Part shown: in pieces, positions 30,163 to 52,825 of the stretch | How the letters are laid out: each line of letters opens with the position of its first letter | Numbering within the stretch: the first letter of the stretch is position 1 | From: Henricia sp. BOLD:AAB3569 | Taxonomy: Eukaryota; Echinodermata; Asteroidea; Spinulosida; Echinasteridae | Reading direction: 5' to 3' | Assembly: GCA_037783545.1 (NCBI GenBank) | Contig: JBBELK010000052.1 | Coordinates: forward strand, 1,612,001 to 1,676,000 | Length of the DNA: 64,000 bases | Notes under the pieces: generated by a model | What the model was told of the DNA's origin: nothing | Database searches by the model: none | Seen by the model: the letters and a program-made list of their open reading frames with translations, nothing else | Program-made: the position numbers and the translations under genes

Positions 30163-31067
30163 GGCACAGTATGGAATAGAATATTTGGTATGACGAGATA
30201 TCAGTTTTTAATTTAGCATTCTGAGATGTCTTTATATTAAGTTCCCTATTAAATTTGCACATTTACGTGTATTCTATTGTGTATACAAGCCGATTACCAA
30301 TTTGGACGATCATACTTTTGTTCCAAAAACATATCCTGTAGCCAACACCGTCTTGTATGGTGATTAGCCTAGTCCATGCAGTGTATTTTCAAACACATAT
30401 GAACTGAAATGAATTATGTTGTAATGATTCCCTATGGGGTCTGGCTCTGACCCAGTCATATCTTTCACAAAGAAATAGCCATCTTTAACCCTTCAAAATG
30501 TTCTTGACAAGCGTGGACTCTGTTCACTTCTTGGACACTGTATTTCAAAGAACAGCAGTAGCCCACTAATCCATTTTTACTCAATACATTAAGGAAATTG
30601 TTGCAAATGACATACTAAACAAACCAAGCAAACCAATAGGGCCTACATTTCATCATAATCAAGAATCCACAGAAATGTACACCAACGTTTGTATACACAA
30701 GTCTATAGAGAATTCCTCTGTTAGTTTGCAACTGAAACACTGATAGTTTGCAACTTTGCGGTACTCTCTGTGTTTGTTGCGATGATATGGAAAACCAGGC
30801 TTGAGAACTGTGTTCAGATTGCGATCGTTACGAGAAAAAAAACCCACGAAAGACACAGCTAAATCCTATTTTTTCCCCATGCATGATAGCCTAAAATTTA
30901 GACAGATAAGTGGTAGACATATACATAAACCTCACAGCTTATTATATAACTTGGGATGAGAGAAAAATTGTAAGGGCCTTTTCGGGATTCGACCCAGAGA
31001 CCTCTGACTCACCGGGCAGGTCCGCGGGTTCGAAGCCCTGTAAGGCCCTTGCGATTTTCCTTTCATC

Positions 31068-31182
31068 CAGTGACGGATCCAGCCTTATTAAAATACAGGA
31101 ATACAATGTATCTCAGGGAGCTGTAGCCCCCGCTTTCCCTTTGTATTCCTGTTTTTAATGAGGCTGGATCCGCTACTGTCAT
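31068..31182. mobile_element. Palindromic MITE, GCGGATCCAGCC type
   Basis: AGTGACGGATCCAGCCTTAT at the left and AATGAGGCTGGATCCGCTAC at the right; arms AATACAGGAATACAA and complement. It interrupts a family C SINE (head about 30970-31055, tail 31183-31230). Confidence 0.65.
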
Positions 31183-32225
31183 CCCAAGTTTGGTTATTTA
31201 ATTTCAACGGTGATTAGGCACCATGCCAGATAATGCGTTCGTTAGCTTATAATATCACTAAAACTGACGAATATACACTCCAGAAACACAAACACAATTT
31301 TATGAAAATATTAATTATTGATCAGAACATTGAACTCTTCTGCATGGAGAATGAAATAGCTCATCATTAGGCAACTGCTCGAATTCGGAGCCGTAGTCGA
31401 AAATTAAAAGTCATCCAAAGAAACATAGGGTTGTCATGGTAATTGACTCTAAATATTGAGTCTTTGGCTAAAACCTTTCATTAAAAAAGAAAACAGTGAT
31501 AGGCTACTCTTTAAGTGCAGAGTCGTTTCCTAGGCAACTGACAAAAGAACTTCAGCTCCTCGATCACTGGCATACCAATTTTGAAAATGATAGAAAAGCC
31601 AAACATGTACATGTATATAGACCCTCTGCACCAGTGGCCATGACAGGATGCATGTTTTCAGATTTGATCGACGGAGAGCCATGCACGGTCACGTGATATT
31701 TCAATTAACTCCAGGTACCACCTCTGCTAAGGAGTGTGCATTGTGTGTGGGTATCATGGCCAAATTCATTCTCAGTAGAGACCGATTATTAAGCGTTAAA
31801 CGGCGCGCACATCGATTACCATTTTCATGCCGTCTCCTATTATTATTTTCTAGGCAGGCCGTTCTAATTTAAGTTAGAAGCTTTCTTTTTTGTTGAAAAT
31901 TTGGGTCACTCGCAAGGAACGCCGTCTATAGCAGTCTGAGATACATTATGAAGCCGTTTGTGATGACCGAATAAATACGCAGTTACCAACATTGCATTTG
32001 GGAGTATACGAAGTAGCGTGACAAGCTAACGATTGGCGTAAATCCACCACACGAGAGTATTGCCACAGTCCAGACAGCAACATTTTAAATCCAGTGTCGT
32101 TTCTTGTGAAGACAAATTCAGAACGGCTCCTCAAAGGAAATATTTTCCCGCCGTATTTAACACAAGCATTTATATTACGAATTATACCTTTTCAAGTCAA
32201 GATTGTTCACTGTGAAAACGCCACA

Positions 32226-32951
32226 ATGATCAGCTACGTCAGCATTGTTCTCGCGTTGCTTCATCTGCGTCAGATCAGCTCGCTGCTGCAGAATTTTCCA
32301 ATGTGCCCACCCGGATGGGTACTGAGTGGCCAGTCCTGCTGGTTGGCCGTTCCTGGCCAGTTCAACAAAATCCAAGCCCAGGAGAAGTGCCAGCAGGTGA
32401 ACGGTAACTTGCCAGTTCCGAACTCTGAGGCCGAGAATGACTTCCTCACAAGGTTGCACAGAAAGTCCTGGCCAAATGCAGAGAGAAGTGCCTGGCTAGG
32501 TTGTACCATTGAACCACCAAATGACATGATCAGGTGTCTTCGTGGTACATACCTTGGGTTCCATCCGCGAATCGTCGCATGGGCTATCCCCACAGATCGG
32601 TGTCTGTTCTTCAGGAAACAGGGCACTAGCGACTGGTTCGTCAGTGACTGCGACCGCTGGAGGCACACCATATGCCAGCGCCCTGCCTTAAGATTTGCCT
32701 CGGCCCTTCTGTGCTCTGCTGTCCACACCGGAAGATACTGCCTACTGGACCACACCATCTTAACCACTCAGACCAAGACCGGCACCATGCAGTGTTGTCT
32801 TGCCTGCTTCAAGGATCCCAAGTGCCACTCTTTCAACCTGTCAGGGGAGACGTGCCAACTCAACAATGTCACCATATCTCAGGTAGATCAAGGCAAGCAC
32901 CTAGACCGAACATGCCAGGATTGCAGTTACTTTGAAATTAAGTGGGCTTAA
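32226..32951 (+). CDS. Secreted C-type lectin-like plus PAN/apple-like protein, copy 2
   Basis: 241 residues, single exon, same architecture as copy 1: signal peptide MISYVSIVLALLHLRQI, lectin-like domain (MCPPGWVLSGQSCW, SAWLGCTIEPPNDM, FVSDCDRWRHTICQ), then the PAN/apple-like module (CCLACFKDPKCHSFNLSGE, CQLNN). The frame is open upstream to 32094, but I chose the ATG at 32226 because it matches the copy 1 start and directly precedes the signal peptide. The 5' context (CACTGTGAAAACGCCACA before ATG) is shared by all copies. Poly(A) signal AATAAA at 33293-33298. The lectin-like domain differs from copy 1 at many residues, including charge changes around the variable loop, while the PAN part is better conserved. 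The 3' flank is interrupted from 33323 by a 2 kb inverted-repeat element. Confidence 0.82.
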   Translation: MISYVSIVLALLHLRQISSLLQNFPMCPPGWVLSGQSCWLAVPGQFNKIQAQEKCQQVNGNLPVPNSEAENDFLTRLHRKSWPNAERSAWLGCTIEPPNDMIRCLRGTYLGFHPRIVAWAIPTDRCLFFRKQGTSDWFVSDCDRWRHTICQRPALRFASALLCSAVHTGRYCLLDHTILTTQTKTGTMQCCLACFKDPKCHSFNLSGETCQLNNVTISQVDQGKHLDRTCQDCSYFEIKWA

Positions 32952-33473
32952 GATTTGGTTTTGGTAAGAGTTGAGAAGTTGATTAAATGTGTTTTCCTTT
33001 CAAATGACTCATCAAGCATCGGTAATTGCAGATATGATGGAAAAACCCAACTTTTTGAGTGGGAAAAAATTAAGATTTTGTGAGGAAACAAAATGTTCAG
33101 CCTGTCATATATTTGTTTCTTCGACGCAACAGACTTGAGTAGGCCTAATGGTTGTACTCACATATTTCAATAACACAGTCGTTTCCTATCTTGTTGTTAA
33201 TAGAAATCTGTAGTTGTACTGAAGTGTTAAATTCAATATTATGGCTTCCATCTAAAGTGCTGAACGCATAGCAGATGTCATACATTTCTGTGAATAAAAA
33301 CGCAACTCTTCGTATAGTATTAGGGGCCGTCCATAAAGGACCTACGCATGGAATGATGACTTTTTAGAACACCCTCCCCCCTACGCATGGCGTACGCAGT
33401 GGCTCCAACCACCCCCCCCCCCCCTCCCCACCCCCTCCCCTGTACGCATACGCATTCCATATATACCTGGGTA

Positions 33474-34951
33474 TGGTGCCCTCACACAATAGCGATCACC
33501 AGTTGCGTATGGTTGCGAATAAAAAATAGTGTCATAAAAAAAACACGCAACTAATAGGTTTTATAGGTTTGAAGTACGCAACAACCACGCAGGTGATCGC
33601 AGACACACGCAGACTAAGTTCAGAAATTTTGAACATGTTCAATAATTCTCTGCGAATGCCTGCGATCAATTTATACGCAACAGGGACGCAACAGGTACGC
33701 TACGCACGCAACACGATCGCAACACGATCGCAACAGGTACGCAACTCATAAGTTATGAACGCAGGTGATCGCAGGTCCAAATTTGAGGTATCTGGCCAGG
33801 TTTTGGTATAGCGTACAAGTTGCGAATGTGTTGCGTACCTGTTGCGATCATGTTGCGTGTGTAGCGTACCCCCAACCTATTGTGCGTATTCCCAGCATAT
33901 CACCAACCTATGCCCTGCGTATCCAACCTATTAGTTGCGTGTGAGTTGCGTGTTAGTTGCGTACTACATGCGTGTTGAGAAATGGTATAAATGTGGGCCT
34001 TTTCTAGATCGGTGTCAATTGTTGATGGACCTCCGAGGTGACCACATGAAGATACCTCTTGCTGTTATTGGACATCAGTTTAATCTGGTCAATTTAGCAC
34101 TACAACGCAACTAGCACGCAGGTCCAACGCAACTTGTAAGTTTTAAACGCAACTCAAATCCAACTCGTAAGTTCTGCACGCAACTCACACGCAACTCGCA
34201 CGCAACTAGTACGCAGGTATTGGGGGATCATAAGTAATTCAGTTCGCAACCCGCCCGCAACCCACCATCCTCTTGCAACAGTGCCCCTTTAACGCACTCC
34301 CTAACTCCTGCGTACAGTGGCCCTGTTGAAAAAGGCCCCATTTGGCGGTGGGACTAGCGACAGAAATCTTGTCGCCTCTGCTGGACCAATCAGGACGCTT
34401 GCAGTGCATTGCAGCACGATTGCAGGCATTCAAATGTAACGCGCGCAGATTGTAAACACCGTGCATGCATGTGATACATGTACTCGGTAATGCTGGCCGT
34501 TGTCTGCGTCGGCGATTGGCTGCTATTTAAAGCATACTGGGGAATCCGTTCCATATTACATTCGTCAGCATGCATCCCTGTTATTAATGTGAACAACTCC
34601 GGAGTAAATAAGGTTCGTCGTTTAAAGGTTTGGTAGGAATGGGACAGTCATAAGGAACGGAACCAAATACAATTTCTGGAAAGTATAGAAATTGTTTCTT
34701 TTCGGCATAACATGACCGAATTAATTAAATTACATCAAAATGACTCGGGCGTGAGTTGGCTCAAGACAACAGCCGGCTCGCTCCCAACCCATACGCAACC
34801 CACACGCAACTCACACGCAACCCATAGGTTGAATAGGTTAGAAATTGACAAAATTGTTGATTTGGGTTGCGTTTGGTGCGTATACAATTGTTTTTTTTTT
34901 TACACGCAACTCGTAGGTCTTAGCATACGCTATGGTGTGAGAGCACCATAA
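33474..34951. mobile_element. ACGCAAC-rich foldback element
   Basis: Ends ATGGTGCCCTCACACAATAG / complement of TATGGTGTGAGAGCACCAT. Between them are dozens of ACGCAAC or GTTGCGT units, in mixed orientation, at 33500-34265 and 34788-34930, often alternating with CAGGTACGC, CACGATCGC or ATAGGTT. A CATCCT element (34266-34783) is inserted in the middle. Confidence 0.7.
34266..34783 (+). mobile_element. CATCCT element, copy without its right end
   Basis: Matches 43292-43885 from CATCCTCTTGCAACAGTGCC to CAGCCGGCTCGCTCC, then switches to the ACGCAAC-rich sequence of the surrounding element. The last about 95 bp are missing. Confidence 0.8.
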
Positions 34952-37185
34952 ATGGTTCAGTATATAGGCATGTAGTGCTATACACGTACCGGTGTACACT
35001 ACTAGTACGATTCGCATGTCGCCTCCAAAGTCTGAAATAAATGAGATTTATTTTGCATTTGTTTAAACTTAAAATGACATCAAGCATCAGTAACTGCAGA
35101 TTTAATGGAAAAACCTAATTTGAGGAGTGAGAAAAATGTGAGATGTGTGAGAAAAATGTGTGGCCTGTCTAATATGTTTTGTACATAAGGTCTAAAGCCA
35201 TGGTCAACTTGTCCATCATTTCCCGATTTACTAAAAGCAGATTTTCGATTTGCGTACATATGCATTAGCTTGGACCCCTCTCTCCCCCTCCCCCACCCCC
35301 TGTACGCATGGTGTACGGAATGTCAACAACAACCCCACCCCTCCCCCTCCGTGCGTACGTACTTTATGGACGGCCCCTTATCTGTGGAATTAGTGGGCAT
35401 ATAGTGGACATAGTAAGTTTACTTGAATGTTGATTTTATCGAAATTTGTTGAGATATTGACAATGTTTAGTCCGTTTGGGCAGACATTTTGTTTTAGACT
35501 TTTGTGTGCATTGTGGCCTTAAGGCGTAGTTTAATATAAGTTAGCTTCGTTTAATTTGCGAAACAGTTCAGCCTTATAGTTTTACTGGTGTCTTAACTTT
35601 GAAAGTTAAAACCATGCGCTCATTAACACTGTTAGTTAGGCTTTCTGTGAATCAAACTGTTCGCATACAGAGTGATGTGGCATTTTTGAGACATTGACAA
35701 AGGTCTAGTTATTGTATAGATGTAATTATTTATTCACACTCGCGTATTTTAGCATGTATTTTGAAATCGCACCACGATATTAATTGTGTTGTACAATAGC
35801 AAAATATTGACCAAATGAAAATTGAGAGGAAATGTGAACATTAAAGCCCAATACATAATTGGCAATTACCCAAACTTTTACTTCACGAGTTGATAAAAGA
35901 AAAAAAAGACAGCAATGGAAACAAACACCACGTGATCCAAAATTCCCTCTTGATGTTGCAGGGCAAAGTATGGAATAGAATATTTGGTATGACGAGCTCA
36001 GTTTTTAATTTAGCATTCTGAGATGTCTTTATATTAAGTTTCCTATTAAATTTGCACATTTACATGTATTCTATTGTGTACAAGCCTATTGCCAATTTAG
36101 ACGATCATGCTTTTGTTCCAAAAACATATCCAAGCTAGCACTGTCTTGTATGGTGATTATTTTAGTCCATGCAGTGTATTTTTAATTCTGTTGTAAAGAT
36201 TATCCTATAGGGTCTGGATCTGACCCAGTCCTATCTTTCACAAAGAAATAATAATCTTTAACCCTTCAACATGTTCTTCACAAGCGTGCATGCGCTCTGT
36301 TCACTTCATGGATGGACCATATCGTTAAAGACAACTTTATAAAAGACACTATACATTTCAAAAGAACAACAGTAGCCTACTAACCCATTTTGACTCAGCA
36401 CATTAAGGAAATTGTTGCAAATGACATACTAAACAAAACTTTTCATAAAAAAGCAAACAGTGATACTCTTTAAGTGCAGAATCGTTTTCTATAGGCAACT
36501 GACGAAACTTCGGCTCCTCGATCACTGGCACACCAATTTTAAAAATGATAGAAAAGCCAAACATGTACATGTATATACACCCTCTGCACCAGTGGCCATG
36601 ACAGGAGGCATATTTTCAGATATGATCGACGGAGAGCCATGCACGGTCACGTGATATTTTAATTAACTCCAGGTACCACCTCTGCTAAGGAGTGTGCATT
36701 GTGTGTGGGTATATCATGGCCAAATTCATTCTCAGTAGAGACCGATTATTAAGCGTTAAACGGCGCGCACATCGATTACCATTTTCATGCCGTCTCCCAT
36801 TATTATTTTCTAGGCAGGCCGTTCTAATTTAAGTTAGAAGCTTTCTTTTTTGTTGAAAATTTGGGTCACTCGCAAGGAACGCCGTCTATAGCAGTCTGAG
36901 ATACATTATGAAGCCGTTTGTGATGACCGAATAAATACGCAGTTACCAACATTGCATTTGGGAGTATACGAAGTAGCGTGACAAGCTAACGATTGGCGTA
37001 AATCCACCACACGAGAGTATTGCCACAGTCCAGAGAGCAACATTTTAAATCCAGTGTCGTTTCTTGTGAAGACAAATTCAGAACGGCTCCTCAAAGGAAA
37101 TATTTTCCCGCCGTATTTAACACAAGCATTTATATTACGAATTATACCTTTTCAAGTCAAGATTGTTCACTGTGAAAACGCCACA

Positions 37186-37915
37186 ATGATCAGCTACGTC
37201 AGCATTGTTCTCGCGTTGCTTCATCTGCGTCAGATCAGCTCGCTGCTGCAGAATTTTCCAATGTGCCCACCCGGATGGGTACTGAGTGGCCAGTCCTGCT
37301 GGTTGGCCGTTCCTGGCCAGTTCAACAAAATCCAAGCCCAGGAGAAGTGCCAGCAGGTGAACGGTAACTTGCCAGTTCCGAACTCTGAGGCCGAGAATGA
37401 CTTCCTCACAAGGTTGCACAGAAAGTCCTGGCCAAATGCAGAGAGAATTGCCTGGCTAGGTTGTACCATTGAACCACCAAATGACATGATCAGGTGTCTT
37501 CGTATGTGGTACATACCTTGGGTTCCATCCGCGAATCGTCGCATGGGTTATCCCCACAGATCGGTGTCTGTTCTTCAGGAAACAGGGCACTAGCGACTTG
37601 TTCGTCAGTGACTGCGACCGCTGGAGGCACACCATATGCCAGCGCCCTGCCTTAAGATTTGCCTCGGCCCTTCTGTGCTCTGCTGTCCACACCGGAAGAT
37701 ACTGCCTACTGGACCACACCATCTTAACCACTCAGACCAAGACCGGCACCATGCAGTGTTGTCTTGCCTGCTTCAAGGATCCCAAGTGCCACTCTTTCAA
37801 CCTGTCAGGGGAGACGTGCCAACTCAACAATGTCACCATCTCGCAGGTAGATCAAGGCAAGCACCTAGACCGAGCACACCAAGATTGCGGTTATTTTGAA
37901 ATGAACTGGGTTTAA
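37186..37915 (+). pseudogene. Lectin-like/PAN copy 3, frameshifted
   Basis: Almost identical to copy 2 from well upstream of the ATG to about 37820. It has 4 extra bases (ATGT) after the codon for Arg at about 37504, so the frame shifts in the middle of the lectin-like domain and reading ends about 30 codons later. The rest of the domain and the full PAN-like part lie in another frame (37598-37915). A Trp in the copy 2 motif DWFVSDC is Leu here. The last 80 bp and the 3' flank follow copy 1 rather than copy 2 (ends EMNWV, as in copy 1). The poly(A) signal is the ATTAAA variant at 38083-38088. Either this is a recent pseudogene or the 4 bp are an assembly error; the sequence alone cannot decide. 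Confidence 0.78.
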
Positions 37916-38389
37916 CAATTCGATTTTATGTGTCGTTATTGGCGTTGGTGGCCTCCTTTGGATAAAGTGATTTGTTTCTTTGACAAAACAGACTTGAGTA
38001 TATAGTTGTGCTGAAGTGTTAAACTCAATGGCTTCTACCGAAAGTGTTGAACGCATATAGTGGATGTTATAAATTTCTGTGAATTAAAATGAAACTCTTC
38101 GTATTGAGTATTTACCTGTGGACATATATAGTGGGCATGTATAAAATCCGTTTACCTGTGAGTAAAATTTATCGAAATATATTGACAATGTTTAGTCCGT
38201 TTAGGCGGATTTTTTTGTTTTAGGTTTTGGTGTGCATTGTGGCTTTGAGGCGTACTTTATTATAAGTTCAAATAAGCCCAACATTGTTAGTTAGGCTTTC
38301 TGTGAATGAAACCGTTCGTATGTACAGATGATATGTGATGCCTGGACATTTTTGAGACATCGACAGAGGTCTAGTTATGTTGTGCCAGG

Positions 38390-38915
38390 GTTGTAGTCGA
38401 GTCCATCACAAGTCCACCGCAAGTCCCTGGGTCTTAAAGGTACACACCGGCCTACTGTTTACATGATTTAGTGATGTAGCAGCATTGACAATACTTTTTT
38501 GACTTATAAATATTGGGGGGAAATCAGAGTTGAATTTGATGCAGTTCTGCAGTAAGAAACTTTCATGCGGCTGGACACAAAACTAACTCGCAAGACCATG
38601 TGACTTTTCGGAACCAGAATCTGGTTCCGAAACGTCACGTGACCTTGAATTTTTGAAAAATGCTCAAAAACGGTCAAATTTTACGGCGTCTTTTCAGGAT
38701 ATATCTAATTTACTCTGGAAATCGCTTCAGAATAATGTATGCATTTCGAGCCCAAAATAGCCCAACAAAGCCGGTGTGTCCCTTTAATTCAGCTATATTC
38801 AAATGAACTCAAACAAAGGTACTATTTTGTGCGTGTTTATCCTTTGCTTCTTGTTACTGGACTTATGACGGACTTGTGCTTTTATCGGCCGGACTTGTGA
38901 TGGACTCGACTACAA
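38390..38915. mobile_element. CGAGTCC foldback element in lectin unit 3, interrupted
   Basis: Same ends as 28915-29142; carries the TTAA element 38438-38783 inside. Its presence in units 1 and 3 but not 2 is a marker for the history of the array. Confidence 0.75.
38438..38783. mobile_element. Inverted-repeat element, ACACACCGGC ends, TTAA target
   Basis: 346 bp, ends AGGTACACACCGGCC / GCCGGTGTGTCCCT, TTAA on both sides. Inserted in the 3' flank of lectin unit 3; unit 1 has the empty site (GTCCCTGGGTCTTATTTCAAG). It is itself nested in the CGAGTCC foldback element at 38390-38915. Confidence 0.85.
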
Positions 38916-39518
38916 TTTTATGCATGTAATTATTTATTCACGCGAGCGTATTTTAGCATGTATTTTAAAATCGCACCACGATCAACTGTGTTTTAAAACA
39001 GCAAAATATTGACCAAATGAAAGTTGAGAGGAAATACATTATTTGCATTTACCAAAAATTTTACAAACATCACATGATTTTTTTTCCGTGAAAAACTGTA
39101 CCTTTGCGGGAGAAATTGCTAATTAAAAGTGTTTTTTCTTTAAGTTGTCTGCAGACAACTTTGTTACCACTTATTCATACACAAAAACCATGCATGGATT
39201 TTTCAGGTTTTTTTTCTACAAGGCGGTTTATCAACATGTTATACATGTACTGTTTTCCAACCACGTACATGTAATACACCTATCAATTGTTTTCCCCACC
39301 CCTCCCCGCCCCCCGCGCTGCCCCACCCCTAAGTGGGGTTTGGTCACGTTTTTCATGCCCCAGGGTGGGGCTTTTGGCCCATTTTCTGTGCATTTTTTGC
39401 GCATGTTTTGCACCCGAGGGTGGGGATTTTTGTCACCTAAATGTTGCCCCAGGGGTGGGGATTTTGTCACGCAAAAAGTGACAATCTCCACCTTTTAGGC
39501 GGGGTAGCCCGGGGAGTG

Positions 39519-39632
39519 GGGGTGGGGGGGAGGATTGGGGGGGGTGGGGGGTGGGTGGGGGGTGGGGGGTGGGGGGTGGGTGGGGGGTGGGGTAGTGGGG
39601 GGGTGGGGGGATGTGGGGGGGGGGGGGGGAGT
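39519..39632 (+). repeat. G-rich tract (GGGGTGGG), potential quadruplex, upstream of GALT
   Basis: Over about 110 bp the plus strand is almost only G with isolated T or A, with many runs of 4 to 10 G. It ends about 240 bp before the GALT ATG (39871). Preceded by CCCCAGGGTGGGG repeats (39300-39460). Confidence 0.8.
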
Positions 39633-39870
39633 GTGTGGTGCGTGGACAATTATTGATAGTGCATAACATAGAGTTGCTTACGGTTTATACAACTCTATGG
39701 TGCATAATAATGTCTTTGGTCTAGAAGCGCCCTCTTTCGTTTGGTTGTTGGTAATAAATGATTGTAGGCGGCCGACTTAGAACAAGTCTAACTTTCCAGC
39801 TGATCGTGCGGATTCGTGCCCCTACGTGTCTTTCCTTCCTCCATGGTTTATTATAAAAATTCATCTGATC

Positions 39871-51831
<11,961 letters not shown>

Positions 51832-51996
51832 GTGGTGATCAAGAAATTTATACTAACAAAACCACCTCTGGGTCATGCTGTACCGCATTATTTATTATTC
51901 CTAAATACCTTAGACAGTTTACGCATCCCTATTGGCTGAGAGCACGTCACATGGCCTTTCTTAAACGGACGATAAAGCCCGGCCGGCCAATCTTAA

Positions 51997-52189
51997 GCCT
52001 GCCGCACACCTTTACGATTTACCGGATAATCGGATCACCGGACCACTTACCGGAAAGGTGTGCGCTGAAACAATTCGGGACGGTTTGACCGCACACCATA
52101 GACCGGAGCAAATCAAACTTGTTTGATTTTTTCGGATCCGATGGTCCGGTGTCCGATGGGCCGGTAAATCGCAAAGGTGTGCGGCGGGC
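51997..52189. mobile_element. MITE, GCCTGCCGCACACC ends, TTAA target
   Basis: 193 bp; TTAA on both sides; ends GCCTGCCGCACACCTTTACG / GCAAAGGTGTGCGGCGGGC. Arms continue through GATTTACCGG. Lies 166 bp after the GALT stop codon, perhaps in its 3' UTR. Confidence 0.8.
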
Positions 52190-52493
52190 TTAAAACACTT
52201 TCTTGCGTGGCCTGCGTTTGTGCCTACGAAAGCAAAAGGTGCACACGCCCGAAAGCAAAATGTGCAAAGTACCCCGTCGTGTGCGTGCGTGTACAACATG
52301 CCTGCATTAAACGTAACGCGCGCGCGATTGAACACAAACAAATTGCCGCAAGGCTAGCAGTTTAAACAAACAACGCAATGCATACAAAAAAATACAATGC
52401 ACAATGTGGCGAAACGGCAGGCAAATTTTGTTGAGTTTGACTGATTTACACAAAAATGTAATTATGAATGGGAATAAAAGTGGGTTTGGCCAA

Positions 52494-52624
52494 ACAGGCT
52501 CGTCAATGCGTGCGCGAGGCAAAATTTGTGCCACGGAATATGCAGTTCCATTGCAAAGGCATATTGAGCTGCGTATTTCGTGGCACGAATTTGGCCTCGC
52601 GCGCGCATTGATGAGTCTCTGCCT
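52494..52624. mobile_element. Palindromic MITE, GCTCGTCAGCAATGC family
   Basis: Arms as in the other three copies, right side ends at TTAA (52625-52628), left side slightly eroded (CAAACAGGCTCGTCAATGCG). Confidence 0.65.
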
Positions 52625-52776
52625 TTAAGAAAAATGCAAGTTCAGTATTGTACCTGTAATCACTTCACATCATACATGTACGTTGCATAATTAGATGTGT
52701 CACAAGGTACATAATCAAGTCACACTGAGTCACAGCATGTTTTGCCAAAGGTCATTATACATTAAAGGTCCATTGT

Positions 52777-52825
52777 ATCATCATCATCATCATCATCATT
52801 ATTATTATTATTATTATATTATTAT
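52777..52825 (+). repeat. (ATC)n and (ATT)n microsatellite
   Basis: Simple repeat that is the tail of the split SINE, read here on its complement. Confidence 0.9.

Larger units (their letters stand above)
33323..35382. mobile_element. Composite inverted-repeat element in lectin unit 2
   Basis: Outer ends GGGGCCGTCCATAAAGGACC and ACTTTATGGACGGCCCC, with TTA at both borders. C-rich subterminal tracts at both sides (33399-33440, 35277-35350). It interrupts the 3' flank of unit 2; units 1 and 3 are continuous here. Inside lie a second inverted-repeat element (33474-34951) and a fragment resembling the 3' UTR of lectin copy 2 (35072-35170). No long frame. GGGGCCGTCCATAAA-type ends are widespread in animal MITEs; I leave the superfamily open. 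Confidence 0.75.
26437..39240 (+). repeat. Tandem array of three lectin gene units
   Basis: Unit starts at about 26437, 31470 and 36437 share the same upstream sequence (GGCTAAAACC type start, CACCAGTGGCCATGACAGGA, ACTCCAGGTACCACCT, AACGCCGTCTATA) and the same 3' flank (TTTAGTCCGTTT, GTTAGTTAGGCTTTCTGTGAA). Units 2 and 3 are nearly identical over about 1.3 kb at the 5' side. Later insertions interrupt the units: a LINE tail in unit 1, a 268-bp and a 145-bp element in unit 1, a 2 kb element in unit 2 and a TTAA element in unit 3. The matching empty sites in the other units date them as younger than the duplications. Confidence 0.85.

Noticed and set aside
32094-32225. Upstream extension of lectin copy 2 to an earlier ATG
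   Set aside because: Copy 1 has no matching extension, and the signal peptide begins at the conserved inner ATG.
32270-32767. 165-codon minus-strand frame across lectin copy 2
   Set aside because: Shadow of the coding strand; the same shadow occurs in copy 3.
33520-34260. CRISPR-like short regular repeats (ACGCAAC)
   Set aside because: Units are 7-13 bp in both orientations with irregular spacing, in an animal genome; they are part of a foldback element.
39145-39669. Proline- or glycine-rich frames on both strands
   Set aside because: Translation of the G-rich tract and CCCC repeats, not genes.
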